Below, one piece after another: positions 1 through 14,865 of a stretch of 64,000 nt of DNA. Under the pieces are notes generated by a model. The model searched no databases and was not told the DNA's origin. It was given only the letters and a program-made list of their open reading frames with translations. The DNA comes from Pilatotrama ljubarskyi (Eukaryota; Basidiomycota; Agaricomycetes; Polyporales; Polyporaceae). Every line of letters starts with the position of its first letter. Within the stretch, counting starts at the first letter, position 1. The position numbers and the translations under genes are program-made. Where the stretch lies: contig MU277694.1 in NCBI GenBank assembly GCA_022385805.1, forward strand, positions 283,559 to 347,558, in the 5' to 3' direction.

Positions 1-611
1 AAGCACGTCTCGCGTCTTGCGCACCCTGTCCTTCTCACCGTCACTCTCTTGCCCAACACCGGCAGTCGGCCACGCACGCCGGCCTCGAACAGCTCTGACC
101 CGGTCATTGTACGGCGGCGCATGGAGCTGCTCGCGTCGGACATGATCACGCGCATGCTCGTGCTCGTCTCGCGGCGCAACGTGCCTCAGGCGCAAAAGCT
201 GATGAGCGAGACGCGGAGGATCCTGCACACGGTTCTGCAAAATATCACGCAGACGCTTCCGCCGCCTAATAGAGACGGGAGTACGACGACGCGGAACCGC
301 AAGGAGATCCTCACGCTTTCCGCGGTCCGTGCCATCCAGGCGATCATGCAGGACATGCAGATCCTGTCTGAGGCGCTGGACGAGCAGGCCGACACCTTTG
401 CTCTAGACCAGCGCAACTTTGGCGCGCAACAGGTACGTGCCTGTGTCGCTCCACTCCCGCGTTGTATGTGCTGACACCATGTTGATAGGCCAAGGTCCTC
501 CGTGACCAGAAGAGCTGGAGCGGCAGAAGTGCAATCGAACGCTTGTTCTGGACGATCGACAGCTCCATCGAGCTGGTTTCTCGAAGCACCGACTGGGTCG
601 CCCGCGACTGA
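1..611 (+). CDS. 3' end of an unidentified protein, possibly of the VWA/Hint (Vwaint) type
   Basis: This is the 3' part of a gene that begins before the window. The reading frame is open from base 1, although an intron end near base 65 (CGGCAG) is possible. It runs to a GT-AG intron at 433-488, and the last exon 489-611 keeps the frame and ends in TGA. The translated end is helical and charged, with the segments VIVRRRMELLASDM, RNFGAQQ and AIERLFWTID. From memory it resembles the C-terminal Vwaint region of fungal proteins that carry von Willebrand A and hedgehog/intein-like domains, which are thought to act in protein interaction. The diagnostic N-terminal domains lie outside the window, so the family assignment is an inference. 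That the region is coding is well supported by the conserved-looking splice junction. Confidence 0.5.
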
Positions 612-1688
612 GCCCGCCCTTGCTCCTTCTACCTCTCCATCTATCGTTAGGACCCCCATCACGTCTTTCTCCGCTGTGTCTTGCCATTCTCCTCGCGTCA
701 CCCCCAGGTCTCTCAGATATAACCCGACGAGGACCAACGATACATACCGCCGACCTGCATATCCACTCCCGATCCCATCTATTGTCTCCATATCGCGTTC
801 GCGTCCCTTCCCTTGAAACGAACCCATCTATCTTCTTGCACCCATCCTGGCTGTGTCTTCGCTTCGCTTTGTGCTATTTGACCAGTGTCCGCCGCCTCTC
901 CTTTGTCGTCTCAGTTTCGTCTTGTCGGTATTCTTATACCCCCGCTCGCGTCCTAGGGCTATCCAACTGGGCCGGGCTAATTCTTGATAGCGGCCACGCA
1001 GGGTGGAGGGTGTTGTCTTCGGGTCGTCGTCATCGTCAGTCGGTGTATTCGCGTGTAACGTTATTGGTAGACAGACACACCATATGCACATATGCACATG
1101 CCTTCTCCACTATGGTGTGCTCACGGGACTCCTCAGATGCGCAGGGATGCTGAAGGACCTCAGGAAGTGATCGTACCGAGCACGAGGCTTCGCCCAGGGA
1201 GCCCCTAAGACAGCCGGTCTACGATGATTCTCGCTCCCGAAAGCTCAGAGCGGGACACGTATGCACTTTGGGCGAGGATGTGCATACACCATACAGTAAG
1301 TACTCAATATAGCCGGCGCCATCGATGGTGCTCTTGATCTTCTCTCCCCTGTGTCTTCTCTGTTGCTCACGCTCGCCGAGTAAAGCGAAGTCCGGACTCC
1401 AAAAGGTCGAGCTTCTCGAATCAATCCGAGGCATCGCCAGAAAGTGAGCGGTCAGAACGTAGAATCTCGGCCAAGAGTTCGGACGAGGACGTTCGCAGGC
1501 GGCGACGTACTTAGCATAGAACTGGCACTATCGAACGGGTTGGGCCAAAAAGGCCGGTCCTGCTTTCGTAGGGCGATCGGACATCCCTCAGACGACGGCC
1601 AACCCTTACGCGTGCGGAGGTATGTATATGGACCTTGAACGGAGAGACAGCAAGGAGCAAAAAAACACTGTAAATCCGGCACCAGGTG
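612..1688. other. Intergenic stretch, no gene recognised
   Basis: This lies between the stop of the first gene and the tRNA terminator. It has a pyrimidine-rich beginning, as expected for a 3' untranslated region. Several open frames of 60-180 codons exist on both strands, but none shows a family motif, splice continuity or a convincing composition. Confidence 0.5.
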
Positions 1689-1696
1689 AAAAAAAA
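1689..1696 (-). terminator. RNA polymerase III terminator of the tRNA-Gln
   Basis: Eight A residues on the plus strand give a run of eight T on the minus strand, 19 bases past the tRNA 3' end. This is the usual oligo-T stop for RNA polymerase III. Confidence 0.8.
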
Positions 1697-1715
1697 CAAT
1701 GTTCAGCCCGAAGAA

Positions 1716-1792
1716 GGTACTACCAGGAATCGAACCTGGGTTTTGGGAACCTTCATCAGAATCCCAAGTGATAACCGCTACACTATAGTACC
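1716..1792 (-). tRNA. tRNA-Gln (anticodon CUG) with a 6-base intron
   Basis: The minus strand folds as a tRNA. The acceptor arms are GGTACTA and TAGTACC. The D-arm is GTGT...CAC, the anticodon stem TGGGA/TCCCA, and the T-arm CCAGG-TTCGATT-CCTGG. The anticodon loop starts TTCTGA, placing CTG (plus-strand CAG at 1757-1759) at the anticodon, so it reads the glutamine codon CAG. The loop is 13 bases rather than 7, which is explained by a 6-base intron directly after position 37, the canonical site. CCA is not encoded, as expected in eukaryotes. An oligo-T terminator follows. Confidence 0.9.
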
Positions 1793-1992
1793 TATACACG
1801 TCGACCATATAGTCAGCTGATTTTTGTTTCGCCCCGCGTTTACAAGCGTACACTACATGGATGTTGAAGCTAATACAGAGTCAAAGGATAGGTATACAAG
1901 CGTCGCACTACACTGCTATATTCCCTTCGCTCCTACACTCGTCTCATGGTGTTGCAGCCGAGAGGACGAGAGGACATACAATGATTGTCCAC

Positions 1993-4226
<2,234 letters not shown>

Positions 4227-4937
4227 GGCGGTGGTGGTGATGAAGGGCGGGGGGAAGAAGGGTGAATACGGGATGGCATACTGGGCAGGGGCGCGTATTT
4301 GAATCTCGCAGCGATATCGCGGGATGGACTGAGCAGGATCGCAGAATCAGGGGGAGTGATAGGACGCCGACCGCCCGATCGCTCTCTCCGCCATTCCGGA
4401 CGCCGGCCCGCCCCGTCAGCTGACTGGGGTAAACCTGGGGTAGCCCCGCCCCCATCCTCAACCCCTTCCCGCCCATCAACTCCGTCTTGAAAATACCTAC
4501 ACTGTTGTAGGTCGTCTCACCCCTCTGCAGCGGACAGTATGAGTTATCTCTATCAAATCCAAGTGGTATAATGTACTCCGAAGCATGCCGTGTAAATGGT
4601 ACAAGATGAACGCACTCCGTCATGTCCCGGGCGAGTATGTTTACGCGTCGGCCGGACGCTCCTTCCGTAGCGGAGCCCGCACAGATGACTTTCTATCAGG
4701 AAACCCGACGTCAGCTCCGAGCCCTCCGGCCAGGCCCCATCACTCAGGTATCATATGCCATTATGCATCCTCTATTACTCCTGATCGAAGCACAGTAATC
4801 GATCCCTTCAGATGCAGCGTTCCTGTCAGCACGCGTCTCGGCCGACCACCACGACATCGCGAAGAGAATGTACCAACCTAAAGTCCCCGCATTTCCCCAG
4901 CAAAGCACTGCCCGTAGAGAAGGGTATGGTGGACGCT
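4227..4937. other. Intergenic region upstream of GUT1
   Basis: This covers about 0.7 kb between the GUT1 start and the mannosidase stop, and it must hold the GUT1 promoter and the mannosidase 3' untranslated region. A C/G-rich block at about 4380-4480 is visible. I see no gene and no recognisable operator. Confidence 0.5.
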
Positions 4938-7755
<2,818 letters not shown>

Positions 7756-8284
7756 GGGTGCTTGGTGGTCCGAGCGAAAGACTCACGGGAGCATGGTCTG
7801 GAGGATGGCCATCTATACGCTGGCGTCGCCGAGCTGCGGGCGGAGGGTGGAATCTGTTGCCGACGGCCGCTGCGAGGACCGGTACGAACGAGCGGGTGGT
7901 GGTTTGCGGGGAAGCTGGGGGACGGGCGCAAGACGGAGGCTTTGGTACTTAAGTGAGACCGAGTATATTGCAGCCAGGTGTCCTGTGAGCGAGTGTGTGG
8001 ACGATGCTTGGCATGATGGACTCGCCGGACGGGAAAGCAGCACGATGCCGCTCGACGGCACTCGACTCGACCTCTCCGAAACATACAGTACGGACATCGG
8101 CCCGCCTCGGCATCTCCTCCCTCGCACAGCTGCCGGCACACTCCGGCCGTCCGGCCGATGCCCCGGCCACTGCTGTCGGACCATTTCTGGCAGCACCAGC
8201 GCTCCATGCTCAACGCTCCGGTGCTCCTCCCCGTCGTGTACACTATTCTCCGCGTCGTCCTCGCCCCCTTTGGCGCTGTCTCCC
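7756..8284. promoter_or_regulatory. Divergent promoter region (mannosidase / AP180)
   Basis: These 529 bases lie between two divergent start codons and must carry both promoters. The half near the AP180 start is C/T-rich, typical of fungal initiator regions. No specific factor site is claimed. Confidence 0.5.
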
Positions 8285-11200
8285 ATGACGAGCTTCGAGA
8301 AGACAGTCAAGCTAGCCTGTAAGCCCAAGGCCGCACCGCCCAAGGCCAAGGTGCGCGCACTCCGTCTCGCCCTGCCTCGCCATCACCTCTCCCCCCCGCC
8401 CAACACTTAACCTTGTGTCCTCCCAGTATCTGGACCCAATCATCGCCGCGACTTGGTCAGAGGATGGCGCGGTGCATGATGTTTGCAAGGCCCTGTCGCC
8501 GCGCTTCCGCGAACCCAACGTCATCGTAAGTACAAGCGTTTGGCCTGCCTCTTCTGTAGTAATCTCTCTGTAGGTCGTGTTCAAGGCGTTGCTCGTCCTC
8601 CACACGATGATCAGGAACGGTGCAACAGACAACGTTCTCCAGTATCTCTCCTCATCCGACGTCCTCAAGCTGCGCAACGTTTCTTCCGGAAGTTGGGAAG
8701 GTGATTGCTTCCCGACCTCGATCACTGCATTGCGTTATCTCACCCTCGTGGGGTAGGGTACAACGCTCCTCAGAACCTGCAAAACTACGCGAAGTACCTG
8801 GACACCCGGATACGTGCTTACCGCGAACTCAAGCACGATGCCATCCGTGTACAGTCCGAAACGAACCGCGATCTGCGCAACTCCCAGGCGATCGACGAGG
8901 AGCTCGAGAGCCATAGCACACGGAAGCGTGGCAAGAACGCGCCGCCTCCCTCGAGCAATCTGCAGAGGAGTAAGACGATGGCAGGCCGGAAGCTGCGTGT
9001 CATGACGGTGGAAAAGGGCCTGCTACGCGAGACGAAGATCGTGCAGAAGATGGTGGACGCACTGGTCGAGTGTCGGGTATGTGTTTGAACGCCTGCTTGG
9101 AGAGTTTGAAGTTCTCATTCTTGGTGCACAGTTCTATCTTGATGATCTGGAGGACGAGCTCAACGTTACCGCGCTACGGATGCTCGTCAAAGATCTTCTC
9201 ATCCTCTTCCAGGCCTGCAACGAAGGTGTCATCAACGTGCTCGAGCACTACTTCGAGATGTCCCATATCGATGCCGAAGAGGCGCTCGGCATATATAAGC
9301 ACTTCTGCAAACAGACGGAGCGCGTGGTGGAGTACCTCGGCGTGGCGAAGAAGCTGCAGAATCTACTCAATGTGCCGATACCAAACCTTCGTCATGTGCG
9401 TCTGAACGATCATGCGCACTTCCTGCTGCTGACCTATGTGTCAGGCACCGGTCTCCCTCGCTAGCTCCTTGGAGGAGTACTTGAACGATCCGAACTTCGA
9501 GCAGAACAGGATCGAATACAAGACCCAAAAGGACGCAGCGGAACGCAATGCTAAGCTCGGTATCAAAGCCAGCCCGAAGCCTGTAGAGAGCGGTACGCTC
9601 GCATGCGCGTGTTCCGCTTTGCTGGGTACTGATATCACGCCTGTTCGTCGTGCAGCTGCTGCACCAAAACCTGCGGAGGCGAGCTCTTCATCACAAGCAT
9701 CATCCGAGGCGAAGACGCCAGGCCAGAAAGCCTTGATCGACTTCTTCAGCGCAATCGAGGAGGAACAGCAGACGATGTTCAACCCGCAAACAAACAGGTT
9801 CGTGCTCAGCGATATCACATTCGACATGAAACTTACCGTCTTGTAGCCCCACGAGCTCATACTTCCAGCAACAGGCCATGCACAACCCGTTCCAGCAGCA
9901 GATGATGACGGGCGCCGCATTCACGGGCGCACAAGCCTTCGGCCAGCCACCGCAGCTGCAGGCGCAACCCACCGGCTTCCTCTTCCCTCAACACACAGCC
10001 GTCCCCATGGGCACGACAAACCCGTTTGGCATGCAGGCTTCCCAGCAGCAGCCCGCATCGCAATTCCAGCCATTCCTGGCGCCACAGCAGACGGGCTTCT
10101 TGCAGCCGCAGATGACGGGTGCGAACCCTTTCAGGCAAAGTGCGCTCTTTCCGCAGACGACAGGCATGCCCTCGTTCGGTCAGAGCATGGGCGCGCCCCA
10201 GAGCACGAACCCGTTCCCTGTGCAGAACCAGCAGCAGCTCCAGCAACAACCGCAGCAGCAGCAGCAGCCCCAACAAGCTCAGCAGAACCCGATGCAGGGC
10301 TTCAATCAATTCCAGCCACAGGCCAGCCAGCCGACCGGCATCCCGTCATTCCCTTTCTCCCAACAGTTTACCGGCATGCCCAATGCGTCATCTAACCAGC
10401 AGAACGGGCCCAATATCGCTCAGCCCTTCGCTCAGCCCGCGTCGGCTTCGACATCCTCGGCTGGGTCTGTGCCGCCGCGCTCTGCGACTGCCCCGCTCAC
10501 GGGCCCGGCACAGTCTTCGTCGTCGAATTCTTCAGGCCCGCCCCCGGCGCAACCTCTCAAGACGCATCAGACCGGGTCGCGAAATCCGTTCGGTCAGCCT
10601 GTCGAGCCTGCTCCACCTATGCCGAAGCCACCTACCCTCATGGAGCTGGCGATGGGCTTCGGCAACCAGAACAACCAGCAGGGTCAGCAGCAGCAGTCAC
10701 AACAAGCGCAACAGCAGCAACCTATGCAGACTGGAGCGTTTTCGTCTTCGGCCTTCGGCAATTTCGGCAGTAGCAGTCCTGGGTCCCAGCCGCAAGCTAA
10801 TGGCTCCGCGACAAACGGTTCGATCATGGCTAGCGTCGCCTCCTCCTTCTCGTTCTCTAACTCCGACTCATCGAAGTCGCACCCGTCCGGGCCCGGGTCC
10901 TCATTCACTTCGCCGCTCACTTCTCAGCCAACGTCGAGCACCACCTCAGGCTCGACGTTCTCCGACTCTCTTTTCTCTTCTCTTTCTTCGCAGCCGACGG
11001 GCGCGACCTCGTCGGCCGGCGCGCCGTCCATATCCATATCGCCCGCCGGGACCAATCCTCTACGGCCGCAAACGACCGGCTTTAGCGGACTCAAGCCGTT
11101 CAAGCCATCGTCCTCCTTTGGTGCCGCTCTCCTCGAATCGTTGCCGCCTATACCGTCCGCTCCCTCTACCCCTGCGTCGCCACCTTCTTCCAACCCAGGC

Positions 11201-11623
11201 TCGACCCTTAGCTCGCAGCCTACCGGCTTCCCCGGTCTTTCTGCGCAAGCGACAGGCCTGGGCACATCATCTCTCGGGGTAGGACTCCGTCCGCAGATGA
11301 CGGGTGCTGGCGGCCAGGCCAACCCGTTCCGCGCGTCGATGTTCTCGACGACGGGTAACCCAACGGGCGGAGCGTTCGGCGGCTTTTCGGGCACGACGGG
11401 TTCGAGCTCGCTGCTAGGCTCGACGACGACATCTTCGCTCAGCACCTCAGGGACTGGGTTGGGGACTGGTACATCGCCGTCACCGTTCGGCCTGAACTCG
11501 AACCCTACGGGCGCGCCTTCTGCCTTCGGCAGCGGGTCGTTTGGCTTCGGCGGCAACTTTGGCCAGAGTCAACAGCAGCAGCAGCAAAAACAACAACAGG
11601 GCGGGACGGCCTCCCTTATCTAG
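8285..11623 (+). CDS. YAP1801: AP180/CALM-type clathrin assembly protein with ANTH domain
   Basis: This adaptor binds PI(4,5)P2 through its ANTH domain and links clathrin, SNAREs and EH-domain proteins at endocytic sites. Eight exons join in frame: 8285-8350, 8427-8525, 8574-8700, 8757-9076, 9132-9395, 9445-9592, 9656-9797 and 9847-11623, giving 980 residues. The N-terminus starts SFEKTVKLACKPKAAPPKAK, carrying the lysine-rich lipid-binding patch. VFKALLVLHTMIRNG and YLDTRIRAYRELK follow, then the helical repeat part (LVKDLLILFQACNEGVINVL). After about residue 340 the protein is disordered and rich in Q, S, T, P and G. That tail has six NPF motifs (EH-domain ligands) and at least nine perfect LxxQxTG motifs, the consensus of yeast Prk1/Ark1 kinases. 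The tail is a single large exon. The ANTH assignment is secure; the yeast symbol is by family only. Confidence 0.92.
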
Positions 11624-13083
11624 GCTGCGCACCCATCGCTCCTTCGCTCCGCTACGGACTTCTGCATTTCTTGGTTACGATCCTTTCAGCGTCTTCGATC
11701 CTCGCGCACTTTCGTTTACATGTAATCTCCGCGTTACCGGCACCCCTCTCTTTCTTTGACATGACACGCATTGCTTTCGATATTCGATACGGACAGCCTA
11801 GTGGGATGGGTGGGAGGAGCGGCTCTGCAGCTTTGGCGAGGGCGAGTGGGACGTGCATGGTTTGGACAGGAAGAGGAGGGCTGCGTTCAGTGTGGGTGCT
11901 GGAGTGGAGTTGACGCATGCTGTGCGGTCCTGCTCCCGCCCGCTACGATACATGACATAGTTTTTGGCATCTCTGACGAAGAGAGGATACCCGGCCTAAT
12001 TGTACACTTCGACTCGTACCTCGGTTCGCAGGTTCTCGGGTGACGCCAGCTTGCAAATAGGGAGCTTCGGCTCTGGAGTGCGTCGCTTCGTAGACAACAC
12101 ATGGGCTGACGCCAAGTCCGGTGTGCCGTATTTCGCATGAACCTCTCTAACCTGCCCGCTCATTCAACACCGGCGAATCTCCAGGCTCCAGCTCTGGCAG
12201 CAAGCTCGAATTTCATAGGCGACTGGATCCCCGGTCCGCATGCTTTCGCACTCGTCTATTCGCTGCGTGTCAAGACCATTCCAGATATGGAAGGCGTTGT
12301 TGTTGGGGCTGGGCGTCTCTGGACTCGTCCCAACCCAGCGTGCGCCGCCCAGCTTGACGAAGATCAGCGAGAATCGCTGCTCGAGCCACTCTGACGCTCC
12401 GGAAGGTCTGGAGTACTATGCTATGTAGAATCAAGGCTATACTCACCGCGCTGTCGCTGTGCTGGACTCTGCGGCGGTAGCCTCGCCTTGGGCACGTGGG
12501 GCGGCGCCGCACTCAGTGCAGTTCGTTGATCTAGCAGGTGAATAGCTCCTGGTTCTTCGGGCTGTACAGACTGCCGCATGTAGTTTGGTGCCATTGATCT
12601 GAACTTCTGTGAAGTGAAGCAGTGCCGGGTTGGCGCCATACGACGTCACGACGATTGCAGTTCCTCCGGCGCCGACTTGGGTCCTCCGAATGGTATACAT
12701 GAGCCAGACATGGTCATGATACTGCCTTGAGGCGTATTCTATTCCTATGTGTGCCTTCCTTGATGCTCATTCCGTACAGAGCTTCTCCATCAGACACGTC
12801 TACACTATCAAGCACACGGGTACGTCTGTGCTATTCGATGATCGGACCTGGAGATTCTCTACACATGCGGTCCATACTGCAGTGGAAAGACAAAGCTAAC
12901 CTAATCCGTATATTTGGGTTGTCGCTGGATCAGCACAGGGTGCCGTGCGCTCCCTGGCTTCGTACCGAACGAGAGGACGTCAGCCCAGCAGTACGTTTCC
13001 AGCGCAGCATTGACGCTGTATACCCCACGTCCGATATTCTACCGCTCTAGCCAGTCTTCAAGTGAACTACCACTGTGCGACTA
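11624..13083. other. Intergenic stretch before the transposon
   Basis: This covers 1.46 kb with no gene I can support. On the minus strand, 12443-12700 reads as a short open frame with a protein-like segment (VGAGGTAIVVTSYGANPALL), but I find no splice partner and no family. The stretch may be the edge of old repeat sequence. Confidence 0.4.
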
Positions 13084-13119
13084 TTAGGGGGTGAAATTCA
13101 ACACTATGTTCACCACCCG
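13084..13119. repeat. Left terminal-type repeat of the Tnp2 element (hairpin-forming)
   Basis: GGGGGTGAA is followed about 16 bases later by TTCACCACCC, so the segment can pair with itself. A similar arrangement in reverse orientation lies at 19528-19569. Confidence 0.4.
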
Positions 13120-13552
13120 ATTTTGGGTGCTTTTGGATGGGAGAGACGGTGATTCGCACCAAGATCTCACAACAAGCGCCGGTGATGTCCACCCACTGAC
13201 ATGTCGGTATACATAGTGGTACTCACTACGATTTTGCCGGAAATCACCACGTAGGTTACGAACGGGTAGTAGTAAGATTCACCATCCTCTCGAGTGAGAA
13301 AGGATCGGCTCGGTTGTCGTACCTTTTACCATGTAAGATAGGTACAGATACCACGTCGGGCATACTACTCGAGAATCGAGCAAGTACCACTGCACTGGAA
13401 AGCTCACCAGTTTACCACGTACTTCTGCCCATAGCTCACACCGAGACACATTCGCCGGTACTGATAGTAATGAACGTAGTTGATCTCACTGCATACAAAA
13501 CGGTGCGAAAGAGGGATGGCGGTAAATGCCGAGCCGAGCCGAGCCGATACTA

Positions 13553-14677
13553 CTACGCGCCCACAGCGCCGGCCACGCCACCGCCTCGTCCACCTCCTCC
13601 CCCCATGCCGTCGTCTTCATCTTCACGCCTTCGATTGCCTGGATCAGCCGCGTTAGGTTTCTTCTTGATATAACCTTGCTTGTAGGCATGTTTCCGCTTG
13701 TTCTGCATGTACTGGCGAGCGATTGCGGCGGTGGCCCAGTTATTGACATAGCGGCGCAACACCGGGTGAGCCTTCCGAGCCTGGGTTGACGTACTGACAT
13801 CAGCATGTGAGTGACAGAACTCAAGCAGGACGTACAGCGCGGAACAGGGTCGCCAACTTGTCAGCGTCTTGGCGACGGAAATCGTCGGTCCAGTCAAGCT
13901 GAGCACGGATGACGAGGCTGCGCACCGTCCGCTGGTCATCAGGCGCATACGTATCATTTTCATGGTCGGTGAGTGTATCAATGCACCTTGCGACTCGAGA
14001 TACTGACCTGAATCTCCGCATAGTCCGGGGGATCCAGCTCCATAGCCTCCCGGATCGACCATCCTGAGCCTGTGGGGCGCTGGATGTCGGGGCCAAAATC
14101 TGGGGCAGCCGCCTGCTGATTGGCTGCTGCTGCTGCTGTGGTCGCTTGCTCGAGCTGCGTCTGCAATGCTGCTCTGGCCTCCTCAGCAGCTGTTGCTCGG
14201 GCGATCGCAGCAGCAGCGGTCTCTTCAGCTGCGGCAGCTTGGGCTTGGGCAGCAGTGAGGGCCTCAAGTTGTTCCTGAATGGTGGTCTGAGCTACACGCA
14301 GATTGTCGTCGGCCTCTGCGCGTGCTGTGAGGATGACGAGGAGGTGAGCTGTTACCCTTTATGACAGTGGCTATGACGGTACTTACCGAGAGTGAGGGAC
14401 TCGACATCCTTTTGTAGATCAGCCACGAGGGCCTCAAGCTGCTTCTTGGTGAGGTTCTTTGCCGCACATCCGGGTCCATCAGTCGGAGATCAGCGCGCTC
14501 GAGCTTGACTCGGGTACGTACTACCATGTCTGGAATGTGATATGACGATTTGAAGGAAGGCTGACACGCTGCCTGCAGGGTGTTGCAAATTGTTGAACGA
14601 AGAAGGAGCGGGTTGAAGTCGGGGTCGTCCAGCGTCCAAGGGCCAAGGAAAATGGGCAAAGTGGGTATCGGGTCCAT
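13553..14677 (-). CDS. Coiled-coil accessory protein of the Tnp2 element
   Basis: I do not recognise a named family. The proposed start at 14677 gives MDPIPTLPIFLGPWTLDD, then an exon with NLTKKQLEALVADLQ. An Ala/Glu/Gln-rich coiled coil follows (EEQ and AA heptads with many alanines), then GWSIREAMELDPPDYAEIQ. The next blocks are RSLVIRAQLDWTDDFR and WATAAIARQYMQNKRKHAY, and the protein ends in a basic and glycine-rich tail with stop TAG at 13553-13555. Introns were placed by frame continuity; the first junction (near 14520) is the least certain. It lies head to head with the transposase. That arrangement, with both genes inside the likely element ends, suggests a second transposon-encoded protein. 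A role as DNA-binding or accessory factor is inference only. Confidence 0.6.
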
Positions 14678-14865
14678 CGCGCGCGACCAGCGCTATAGGT
14701 ATATATTGCGGATTTTTGTTTGGGCTTGTTGCGGTCCTTATCGTCAGCCACAATCAGGCCAACGGTCAGGACCAAGGTGGGCTCGCCGCGTAGGTGTTTC
14801 GTACAAGTCTGCTTTACTCTGTGCACGTACTCTGCCAATATATCTCACCTGTCTGCACTCCTGGT
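14678..14865. promoter_or_regulatory. Bidirectional promoter between the two transposon genes
   Basis: Only 188 bases separate the divergent start codons, so one short region must drive both genes. No specific site was identified. Confidence 0.45.

Noticed and set aside
620..1153. Plus-strand open frame of 177 codons after the first gene
   Set aside because: It overlaps the probable 3' untranslated region, has no motif and is rich in codons expected from pyrimidine-rich DNA.
10684..11556. Long minus-strand open frames opposite the AP180 gene
   Set aside because: They are antisense shadows of the Gln/Ser/Pro-rich tail; their composition is the complement of the repeats and no motif is present.
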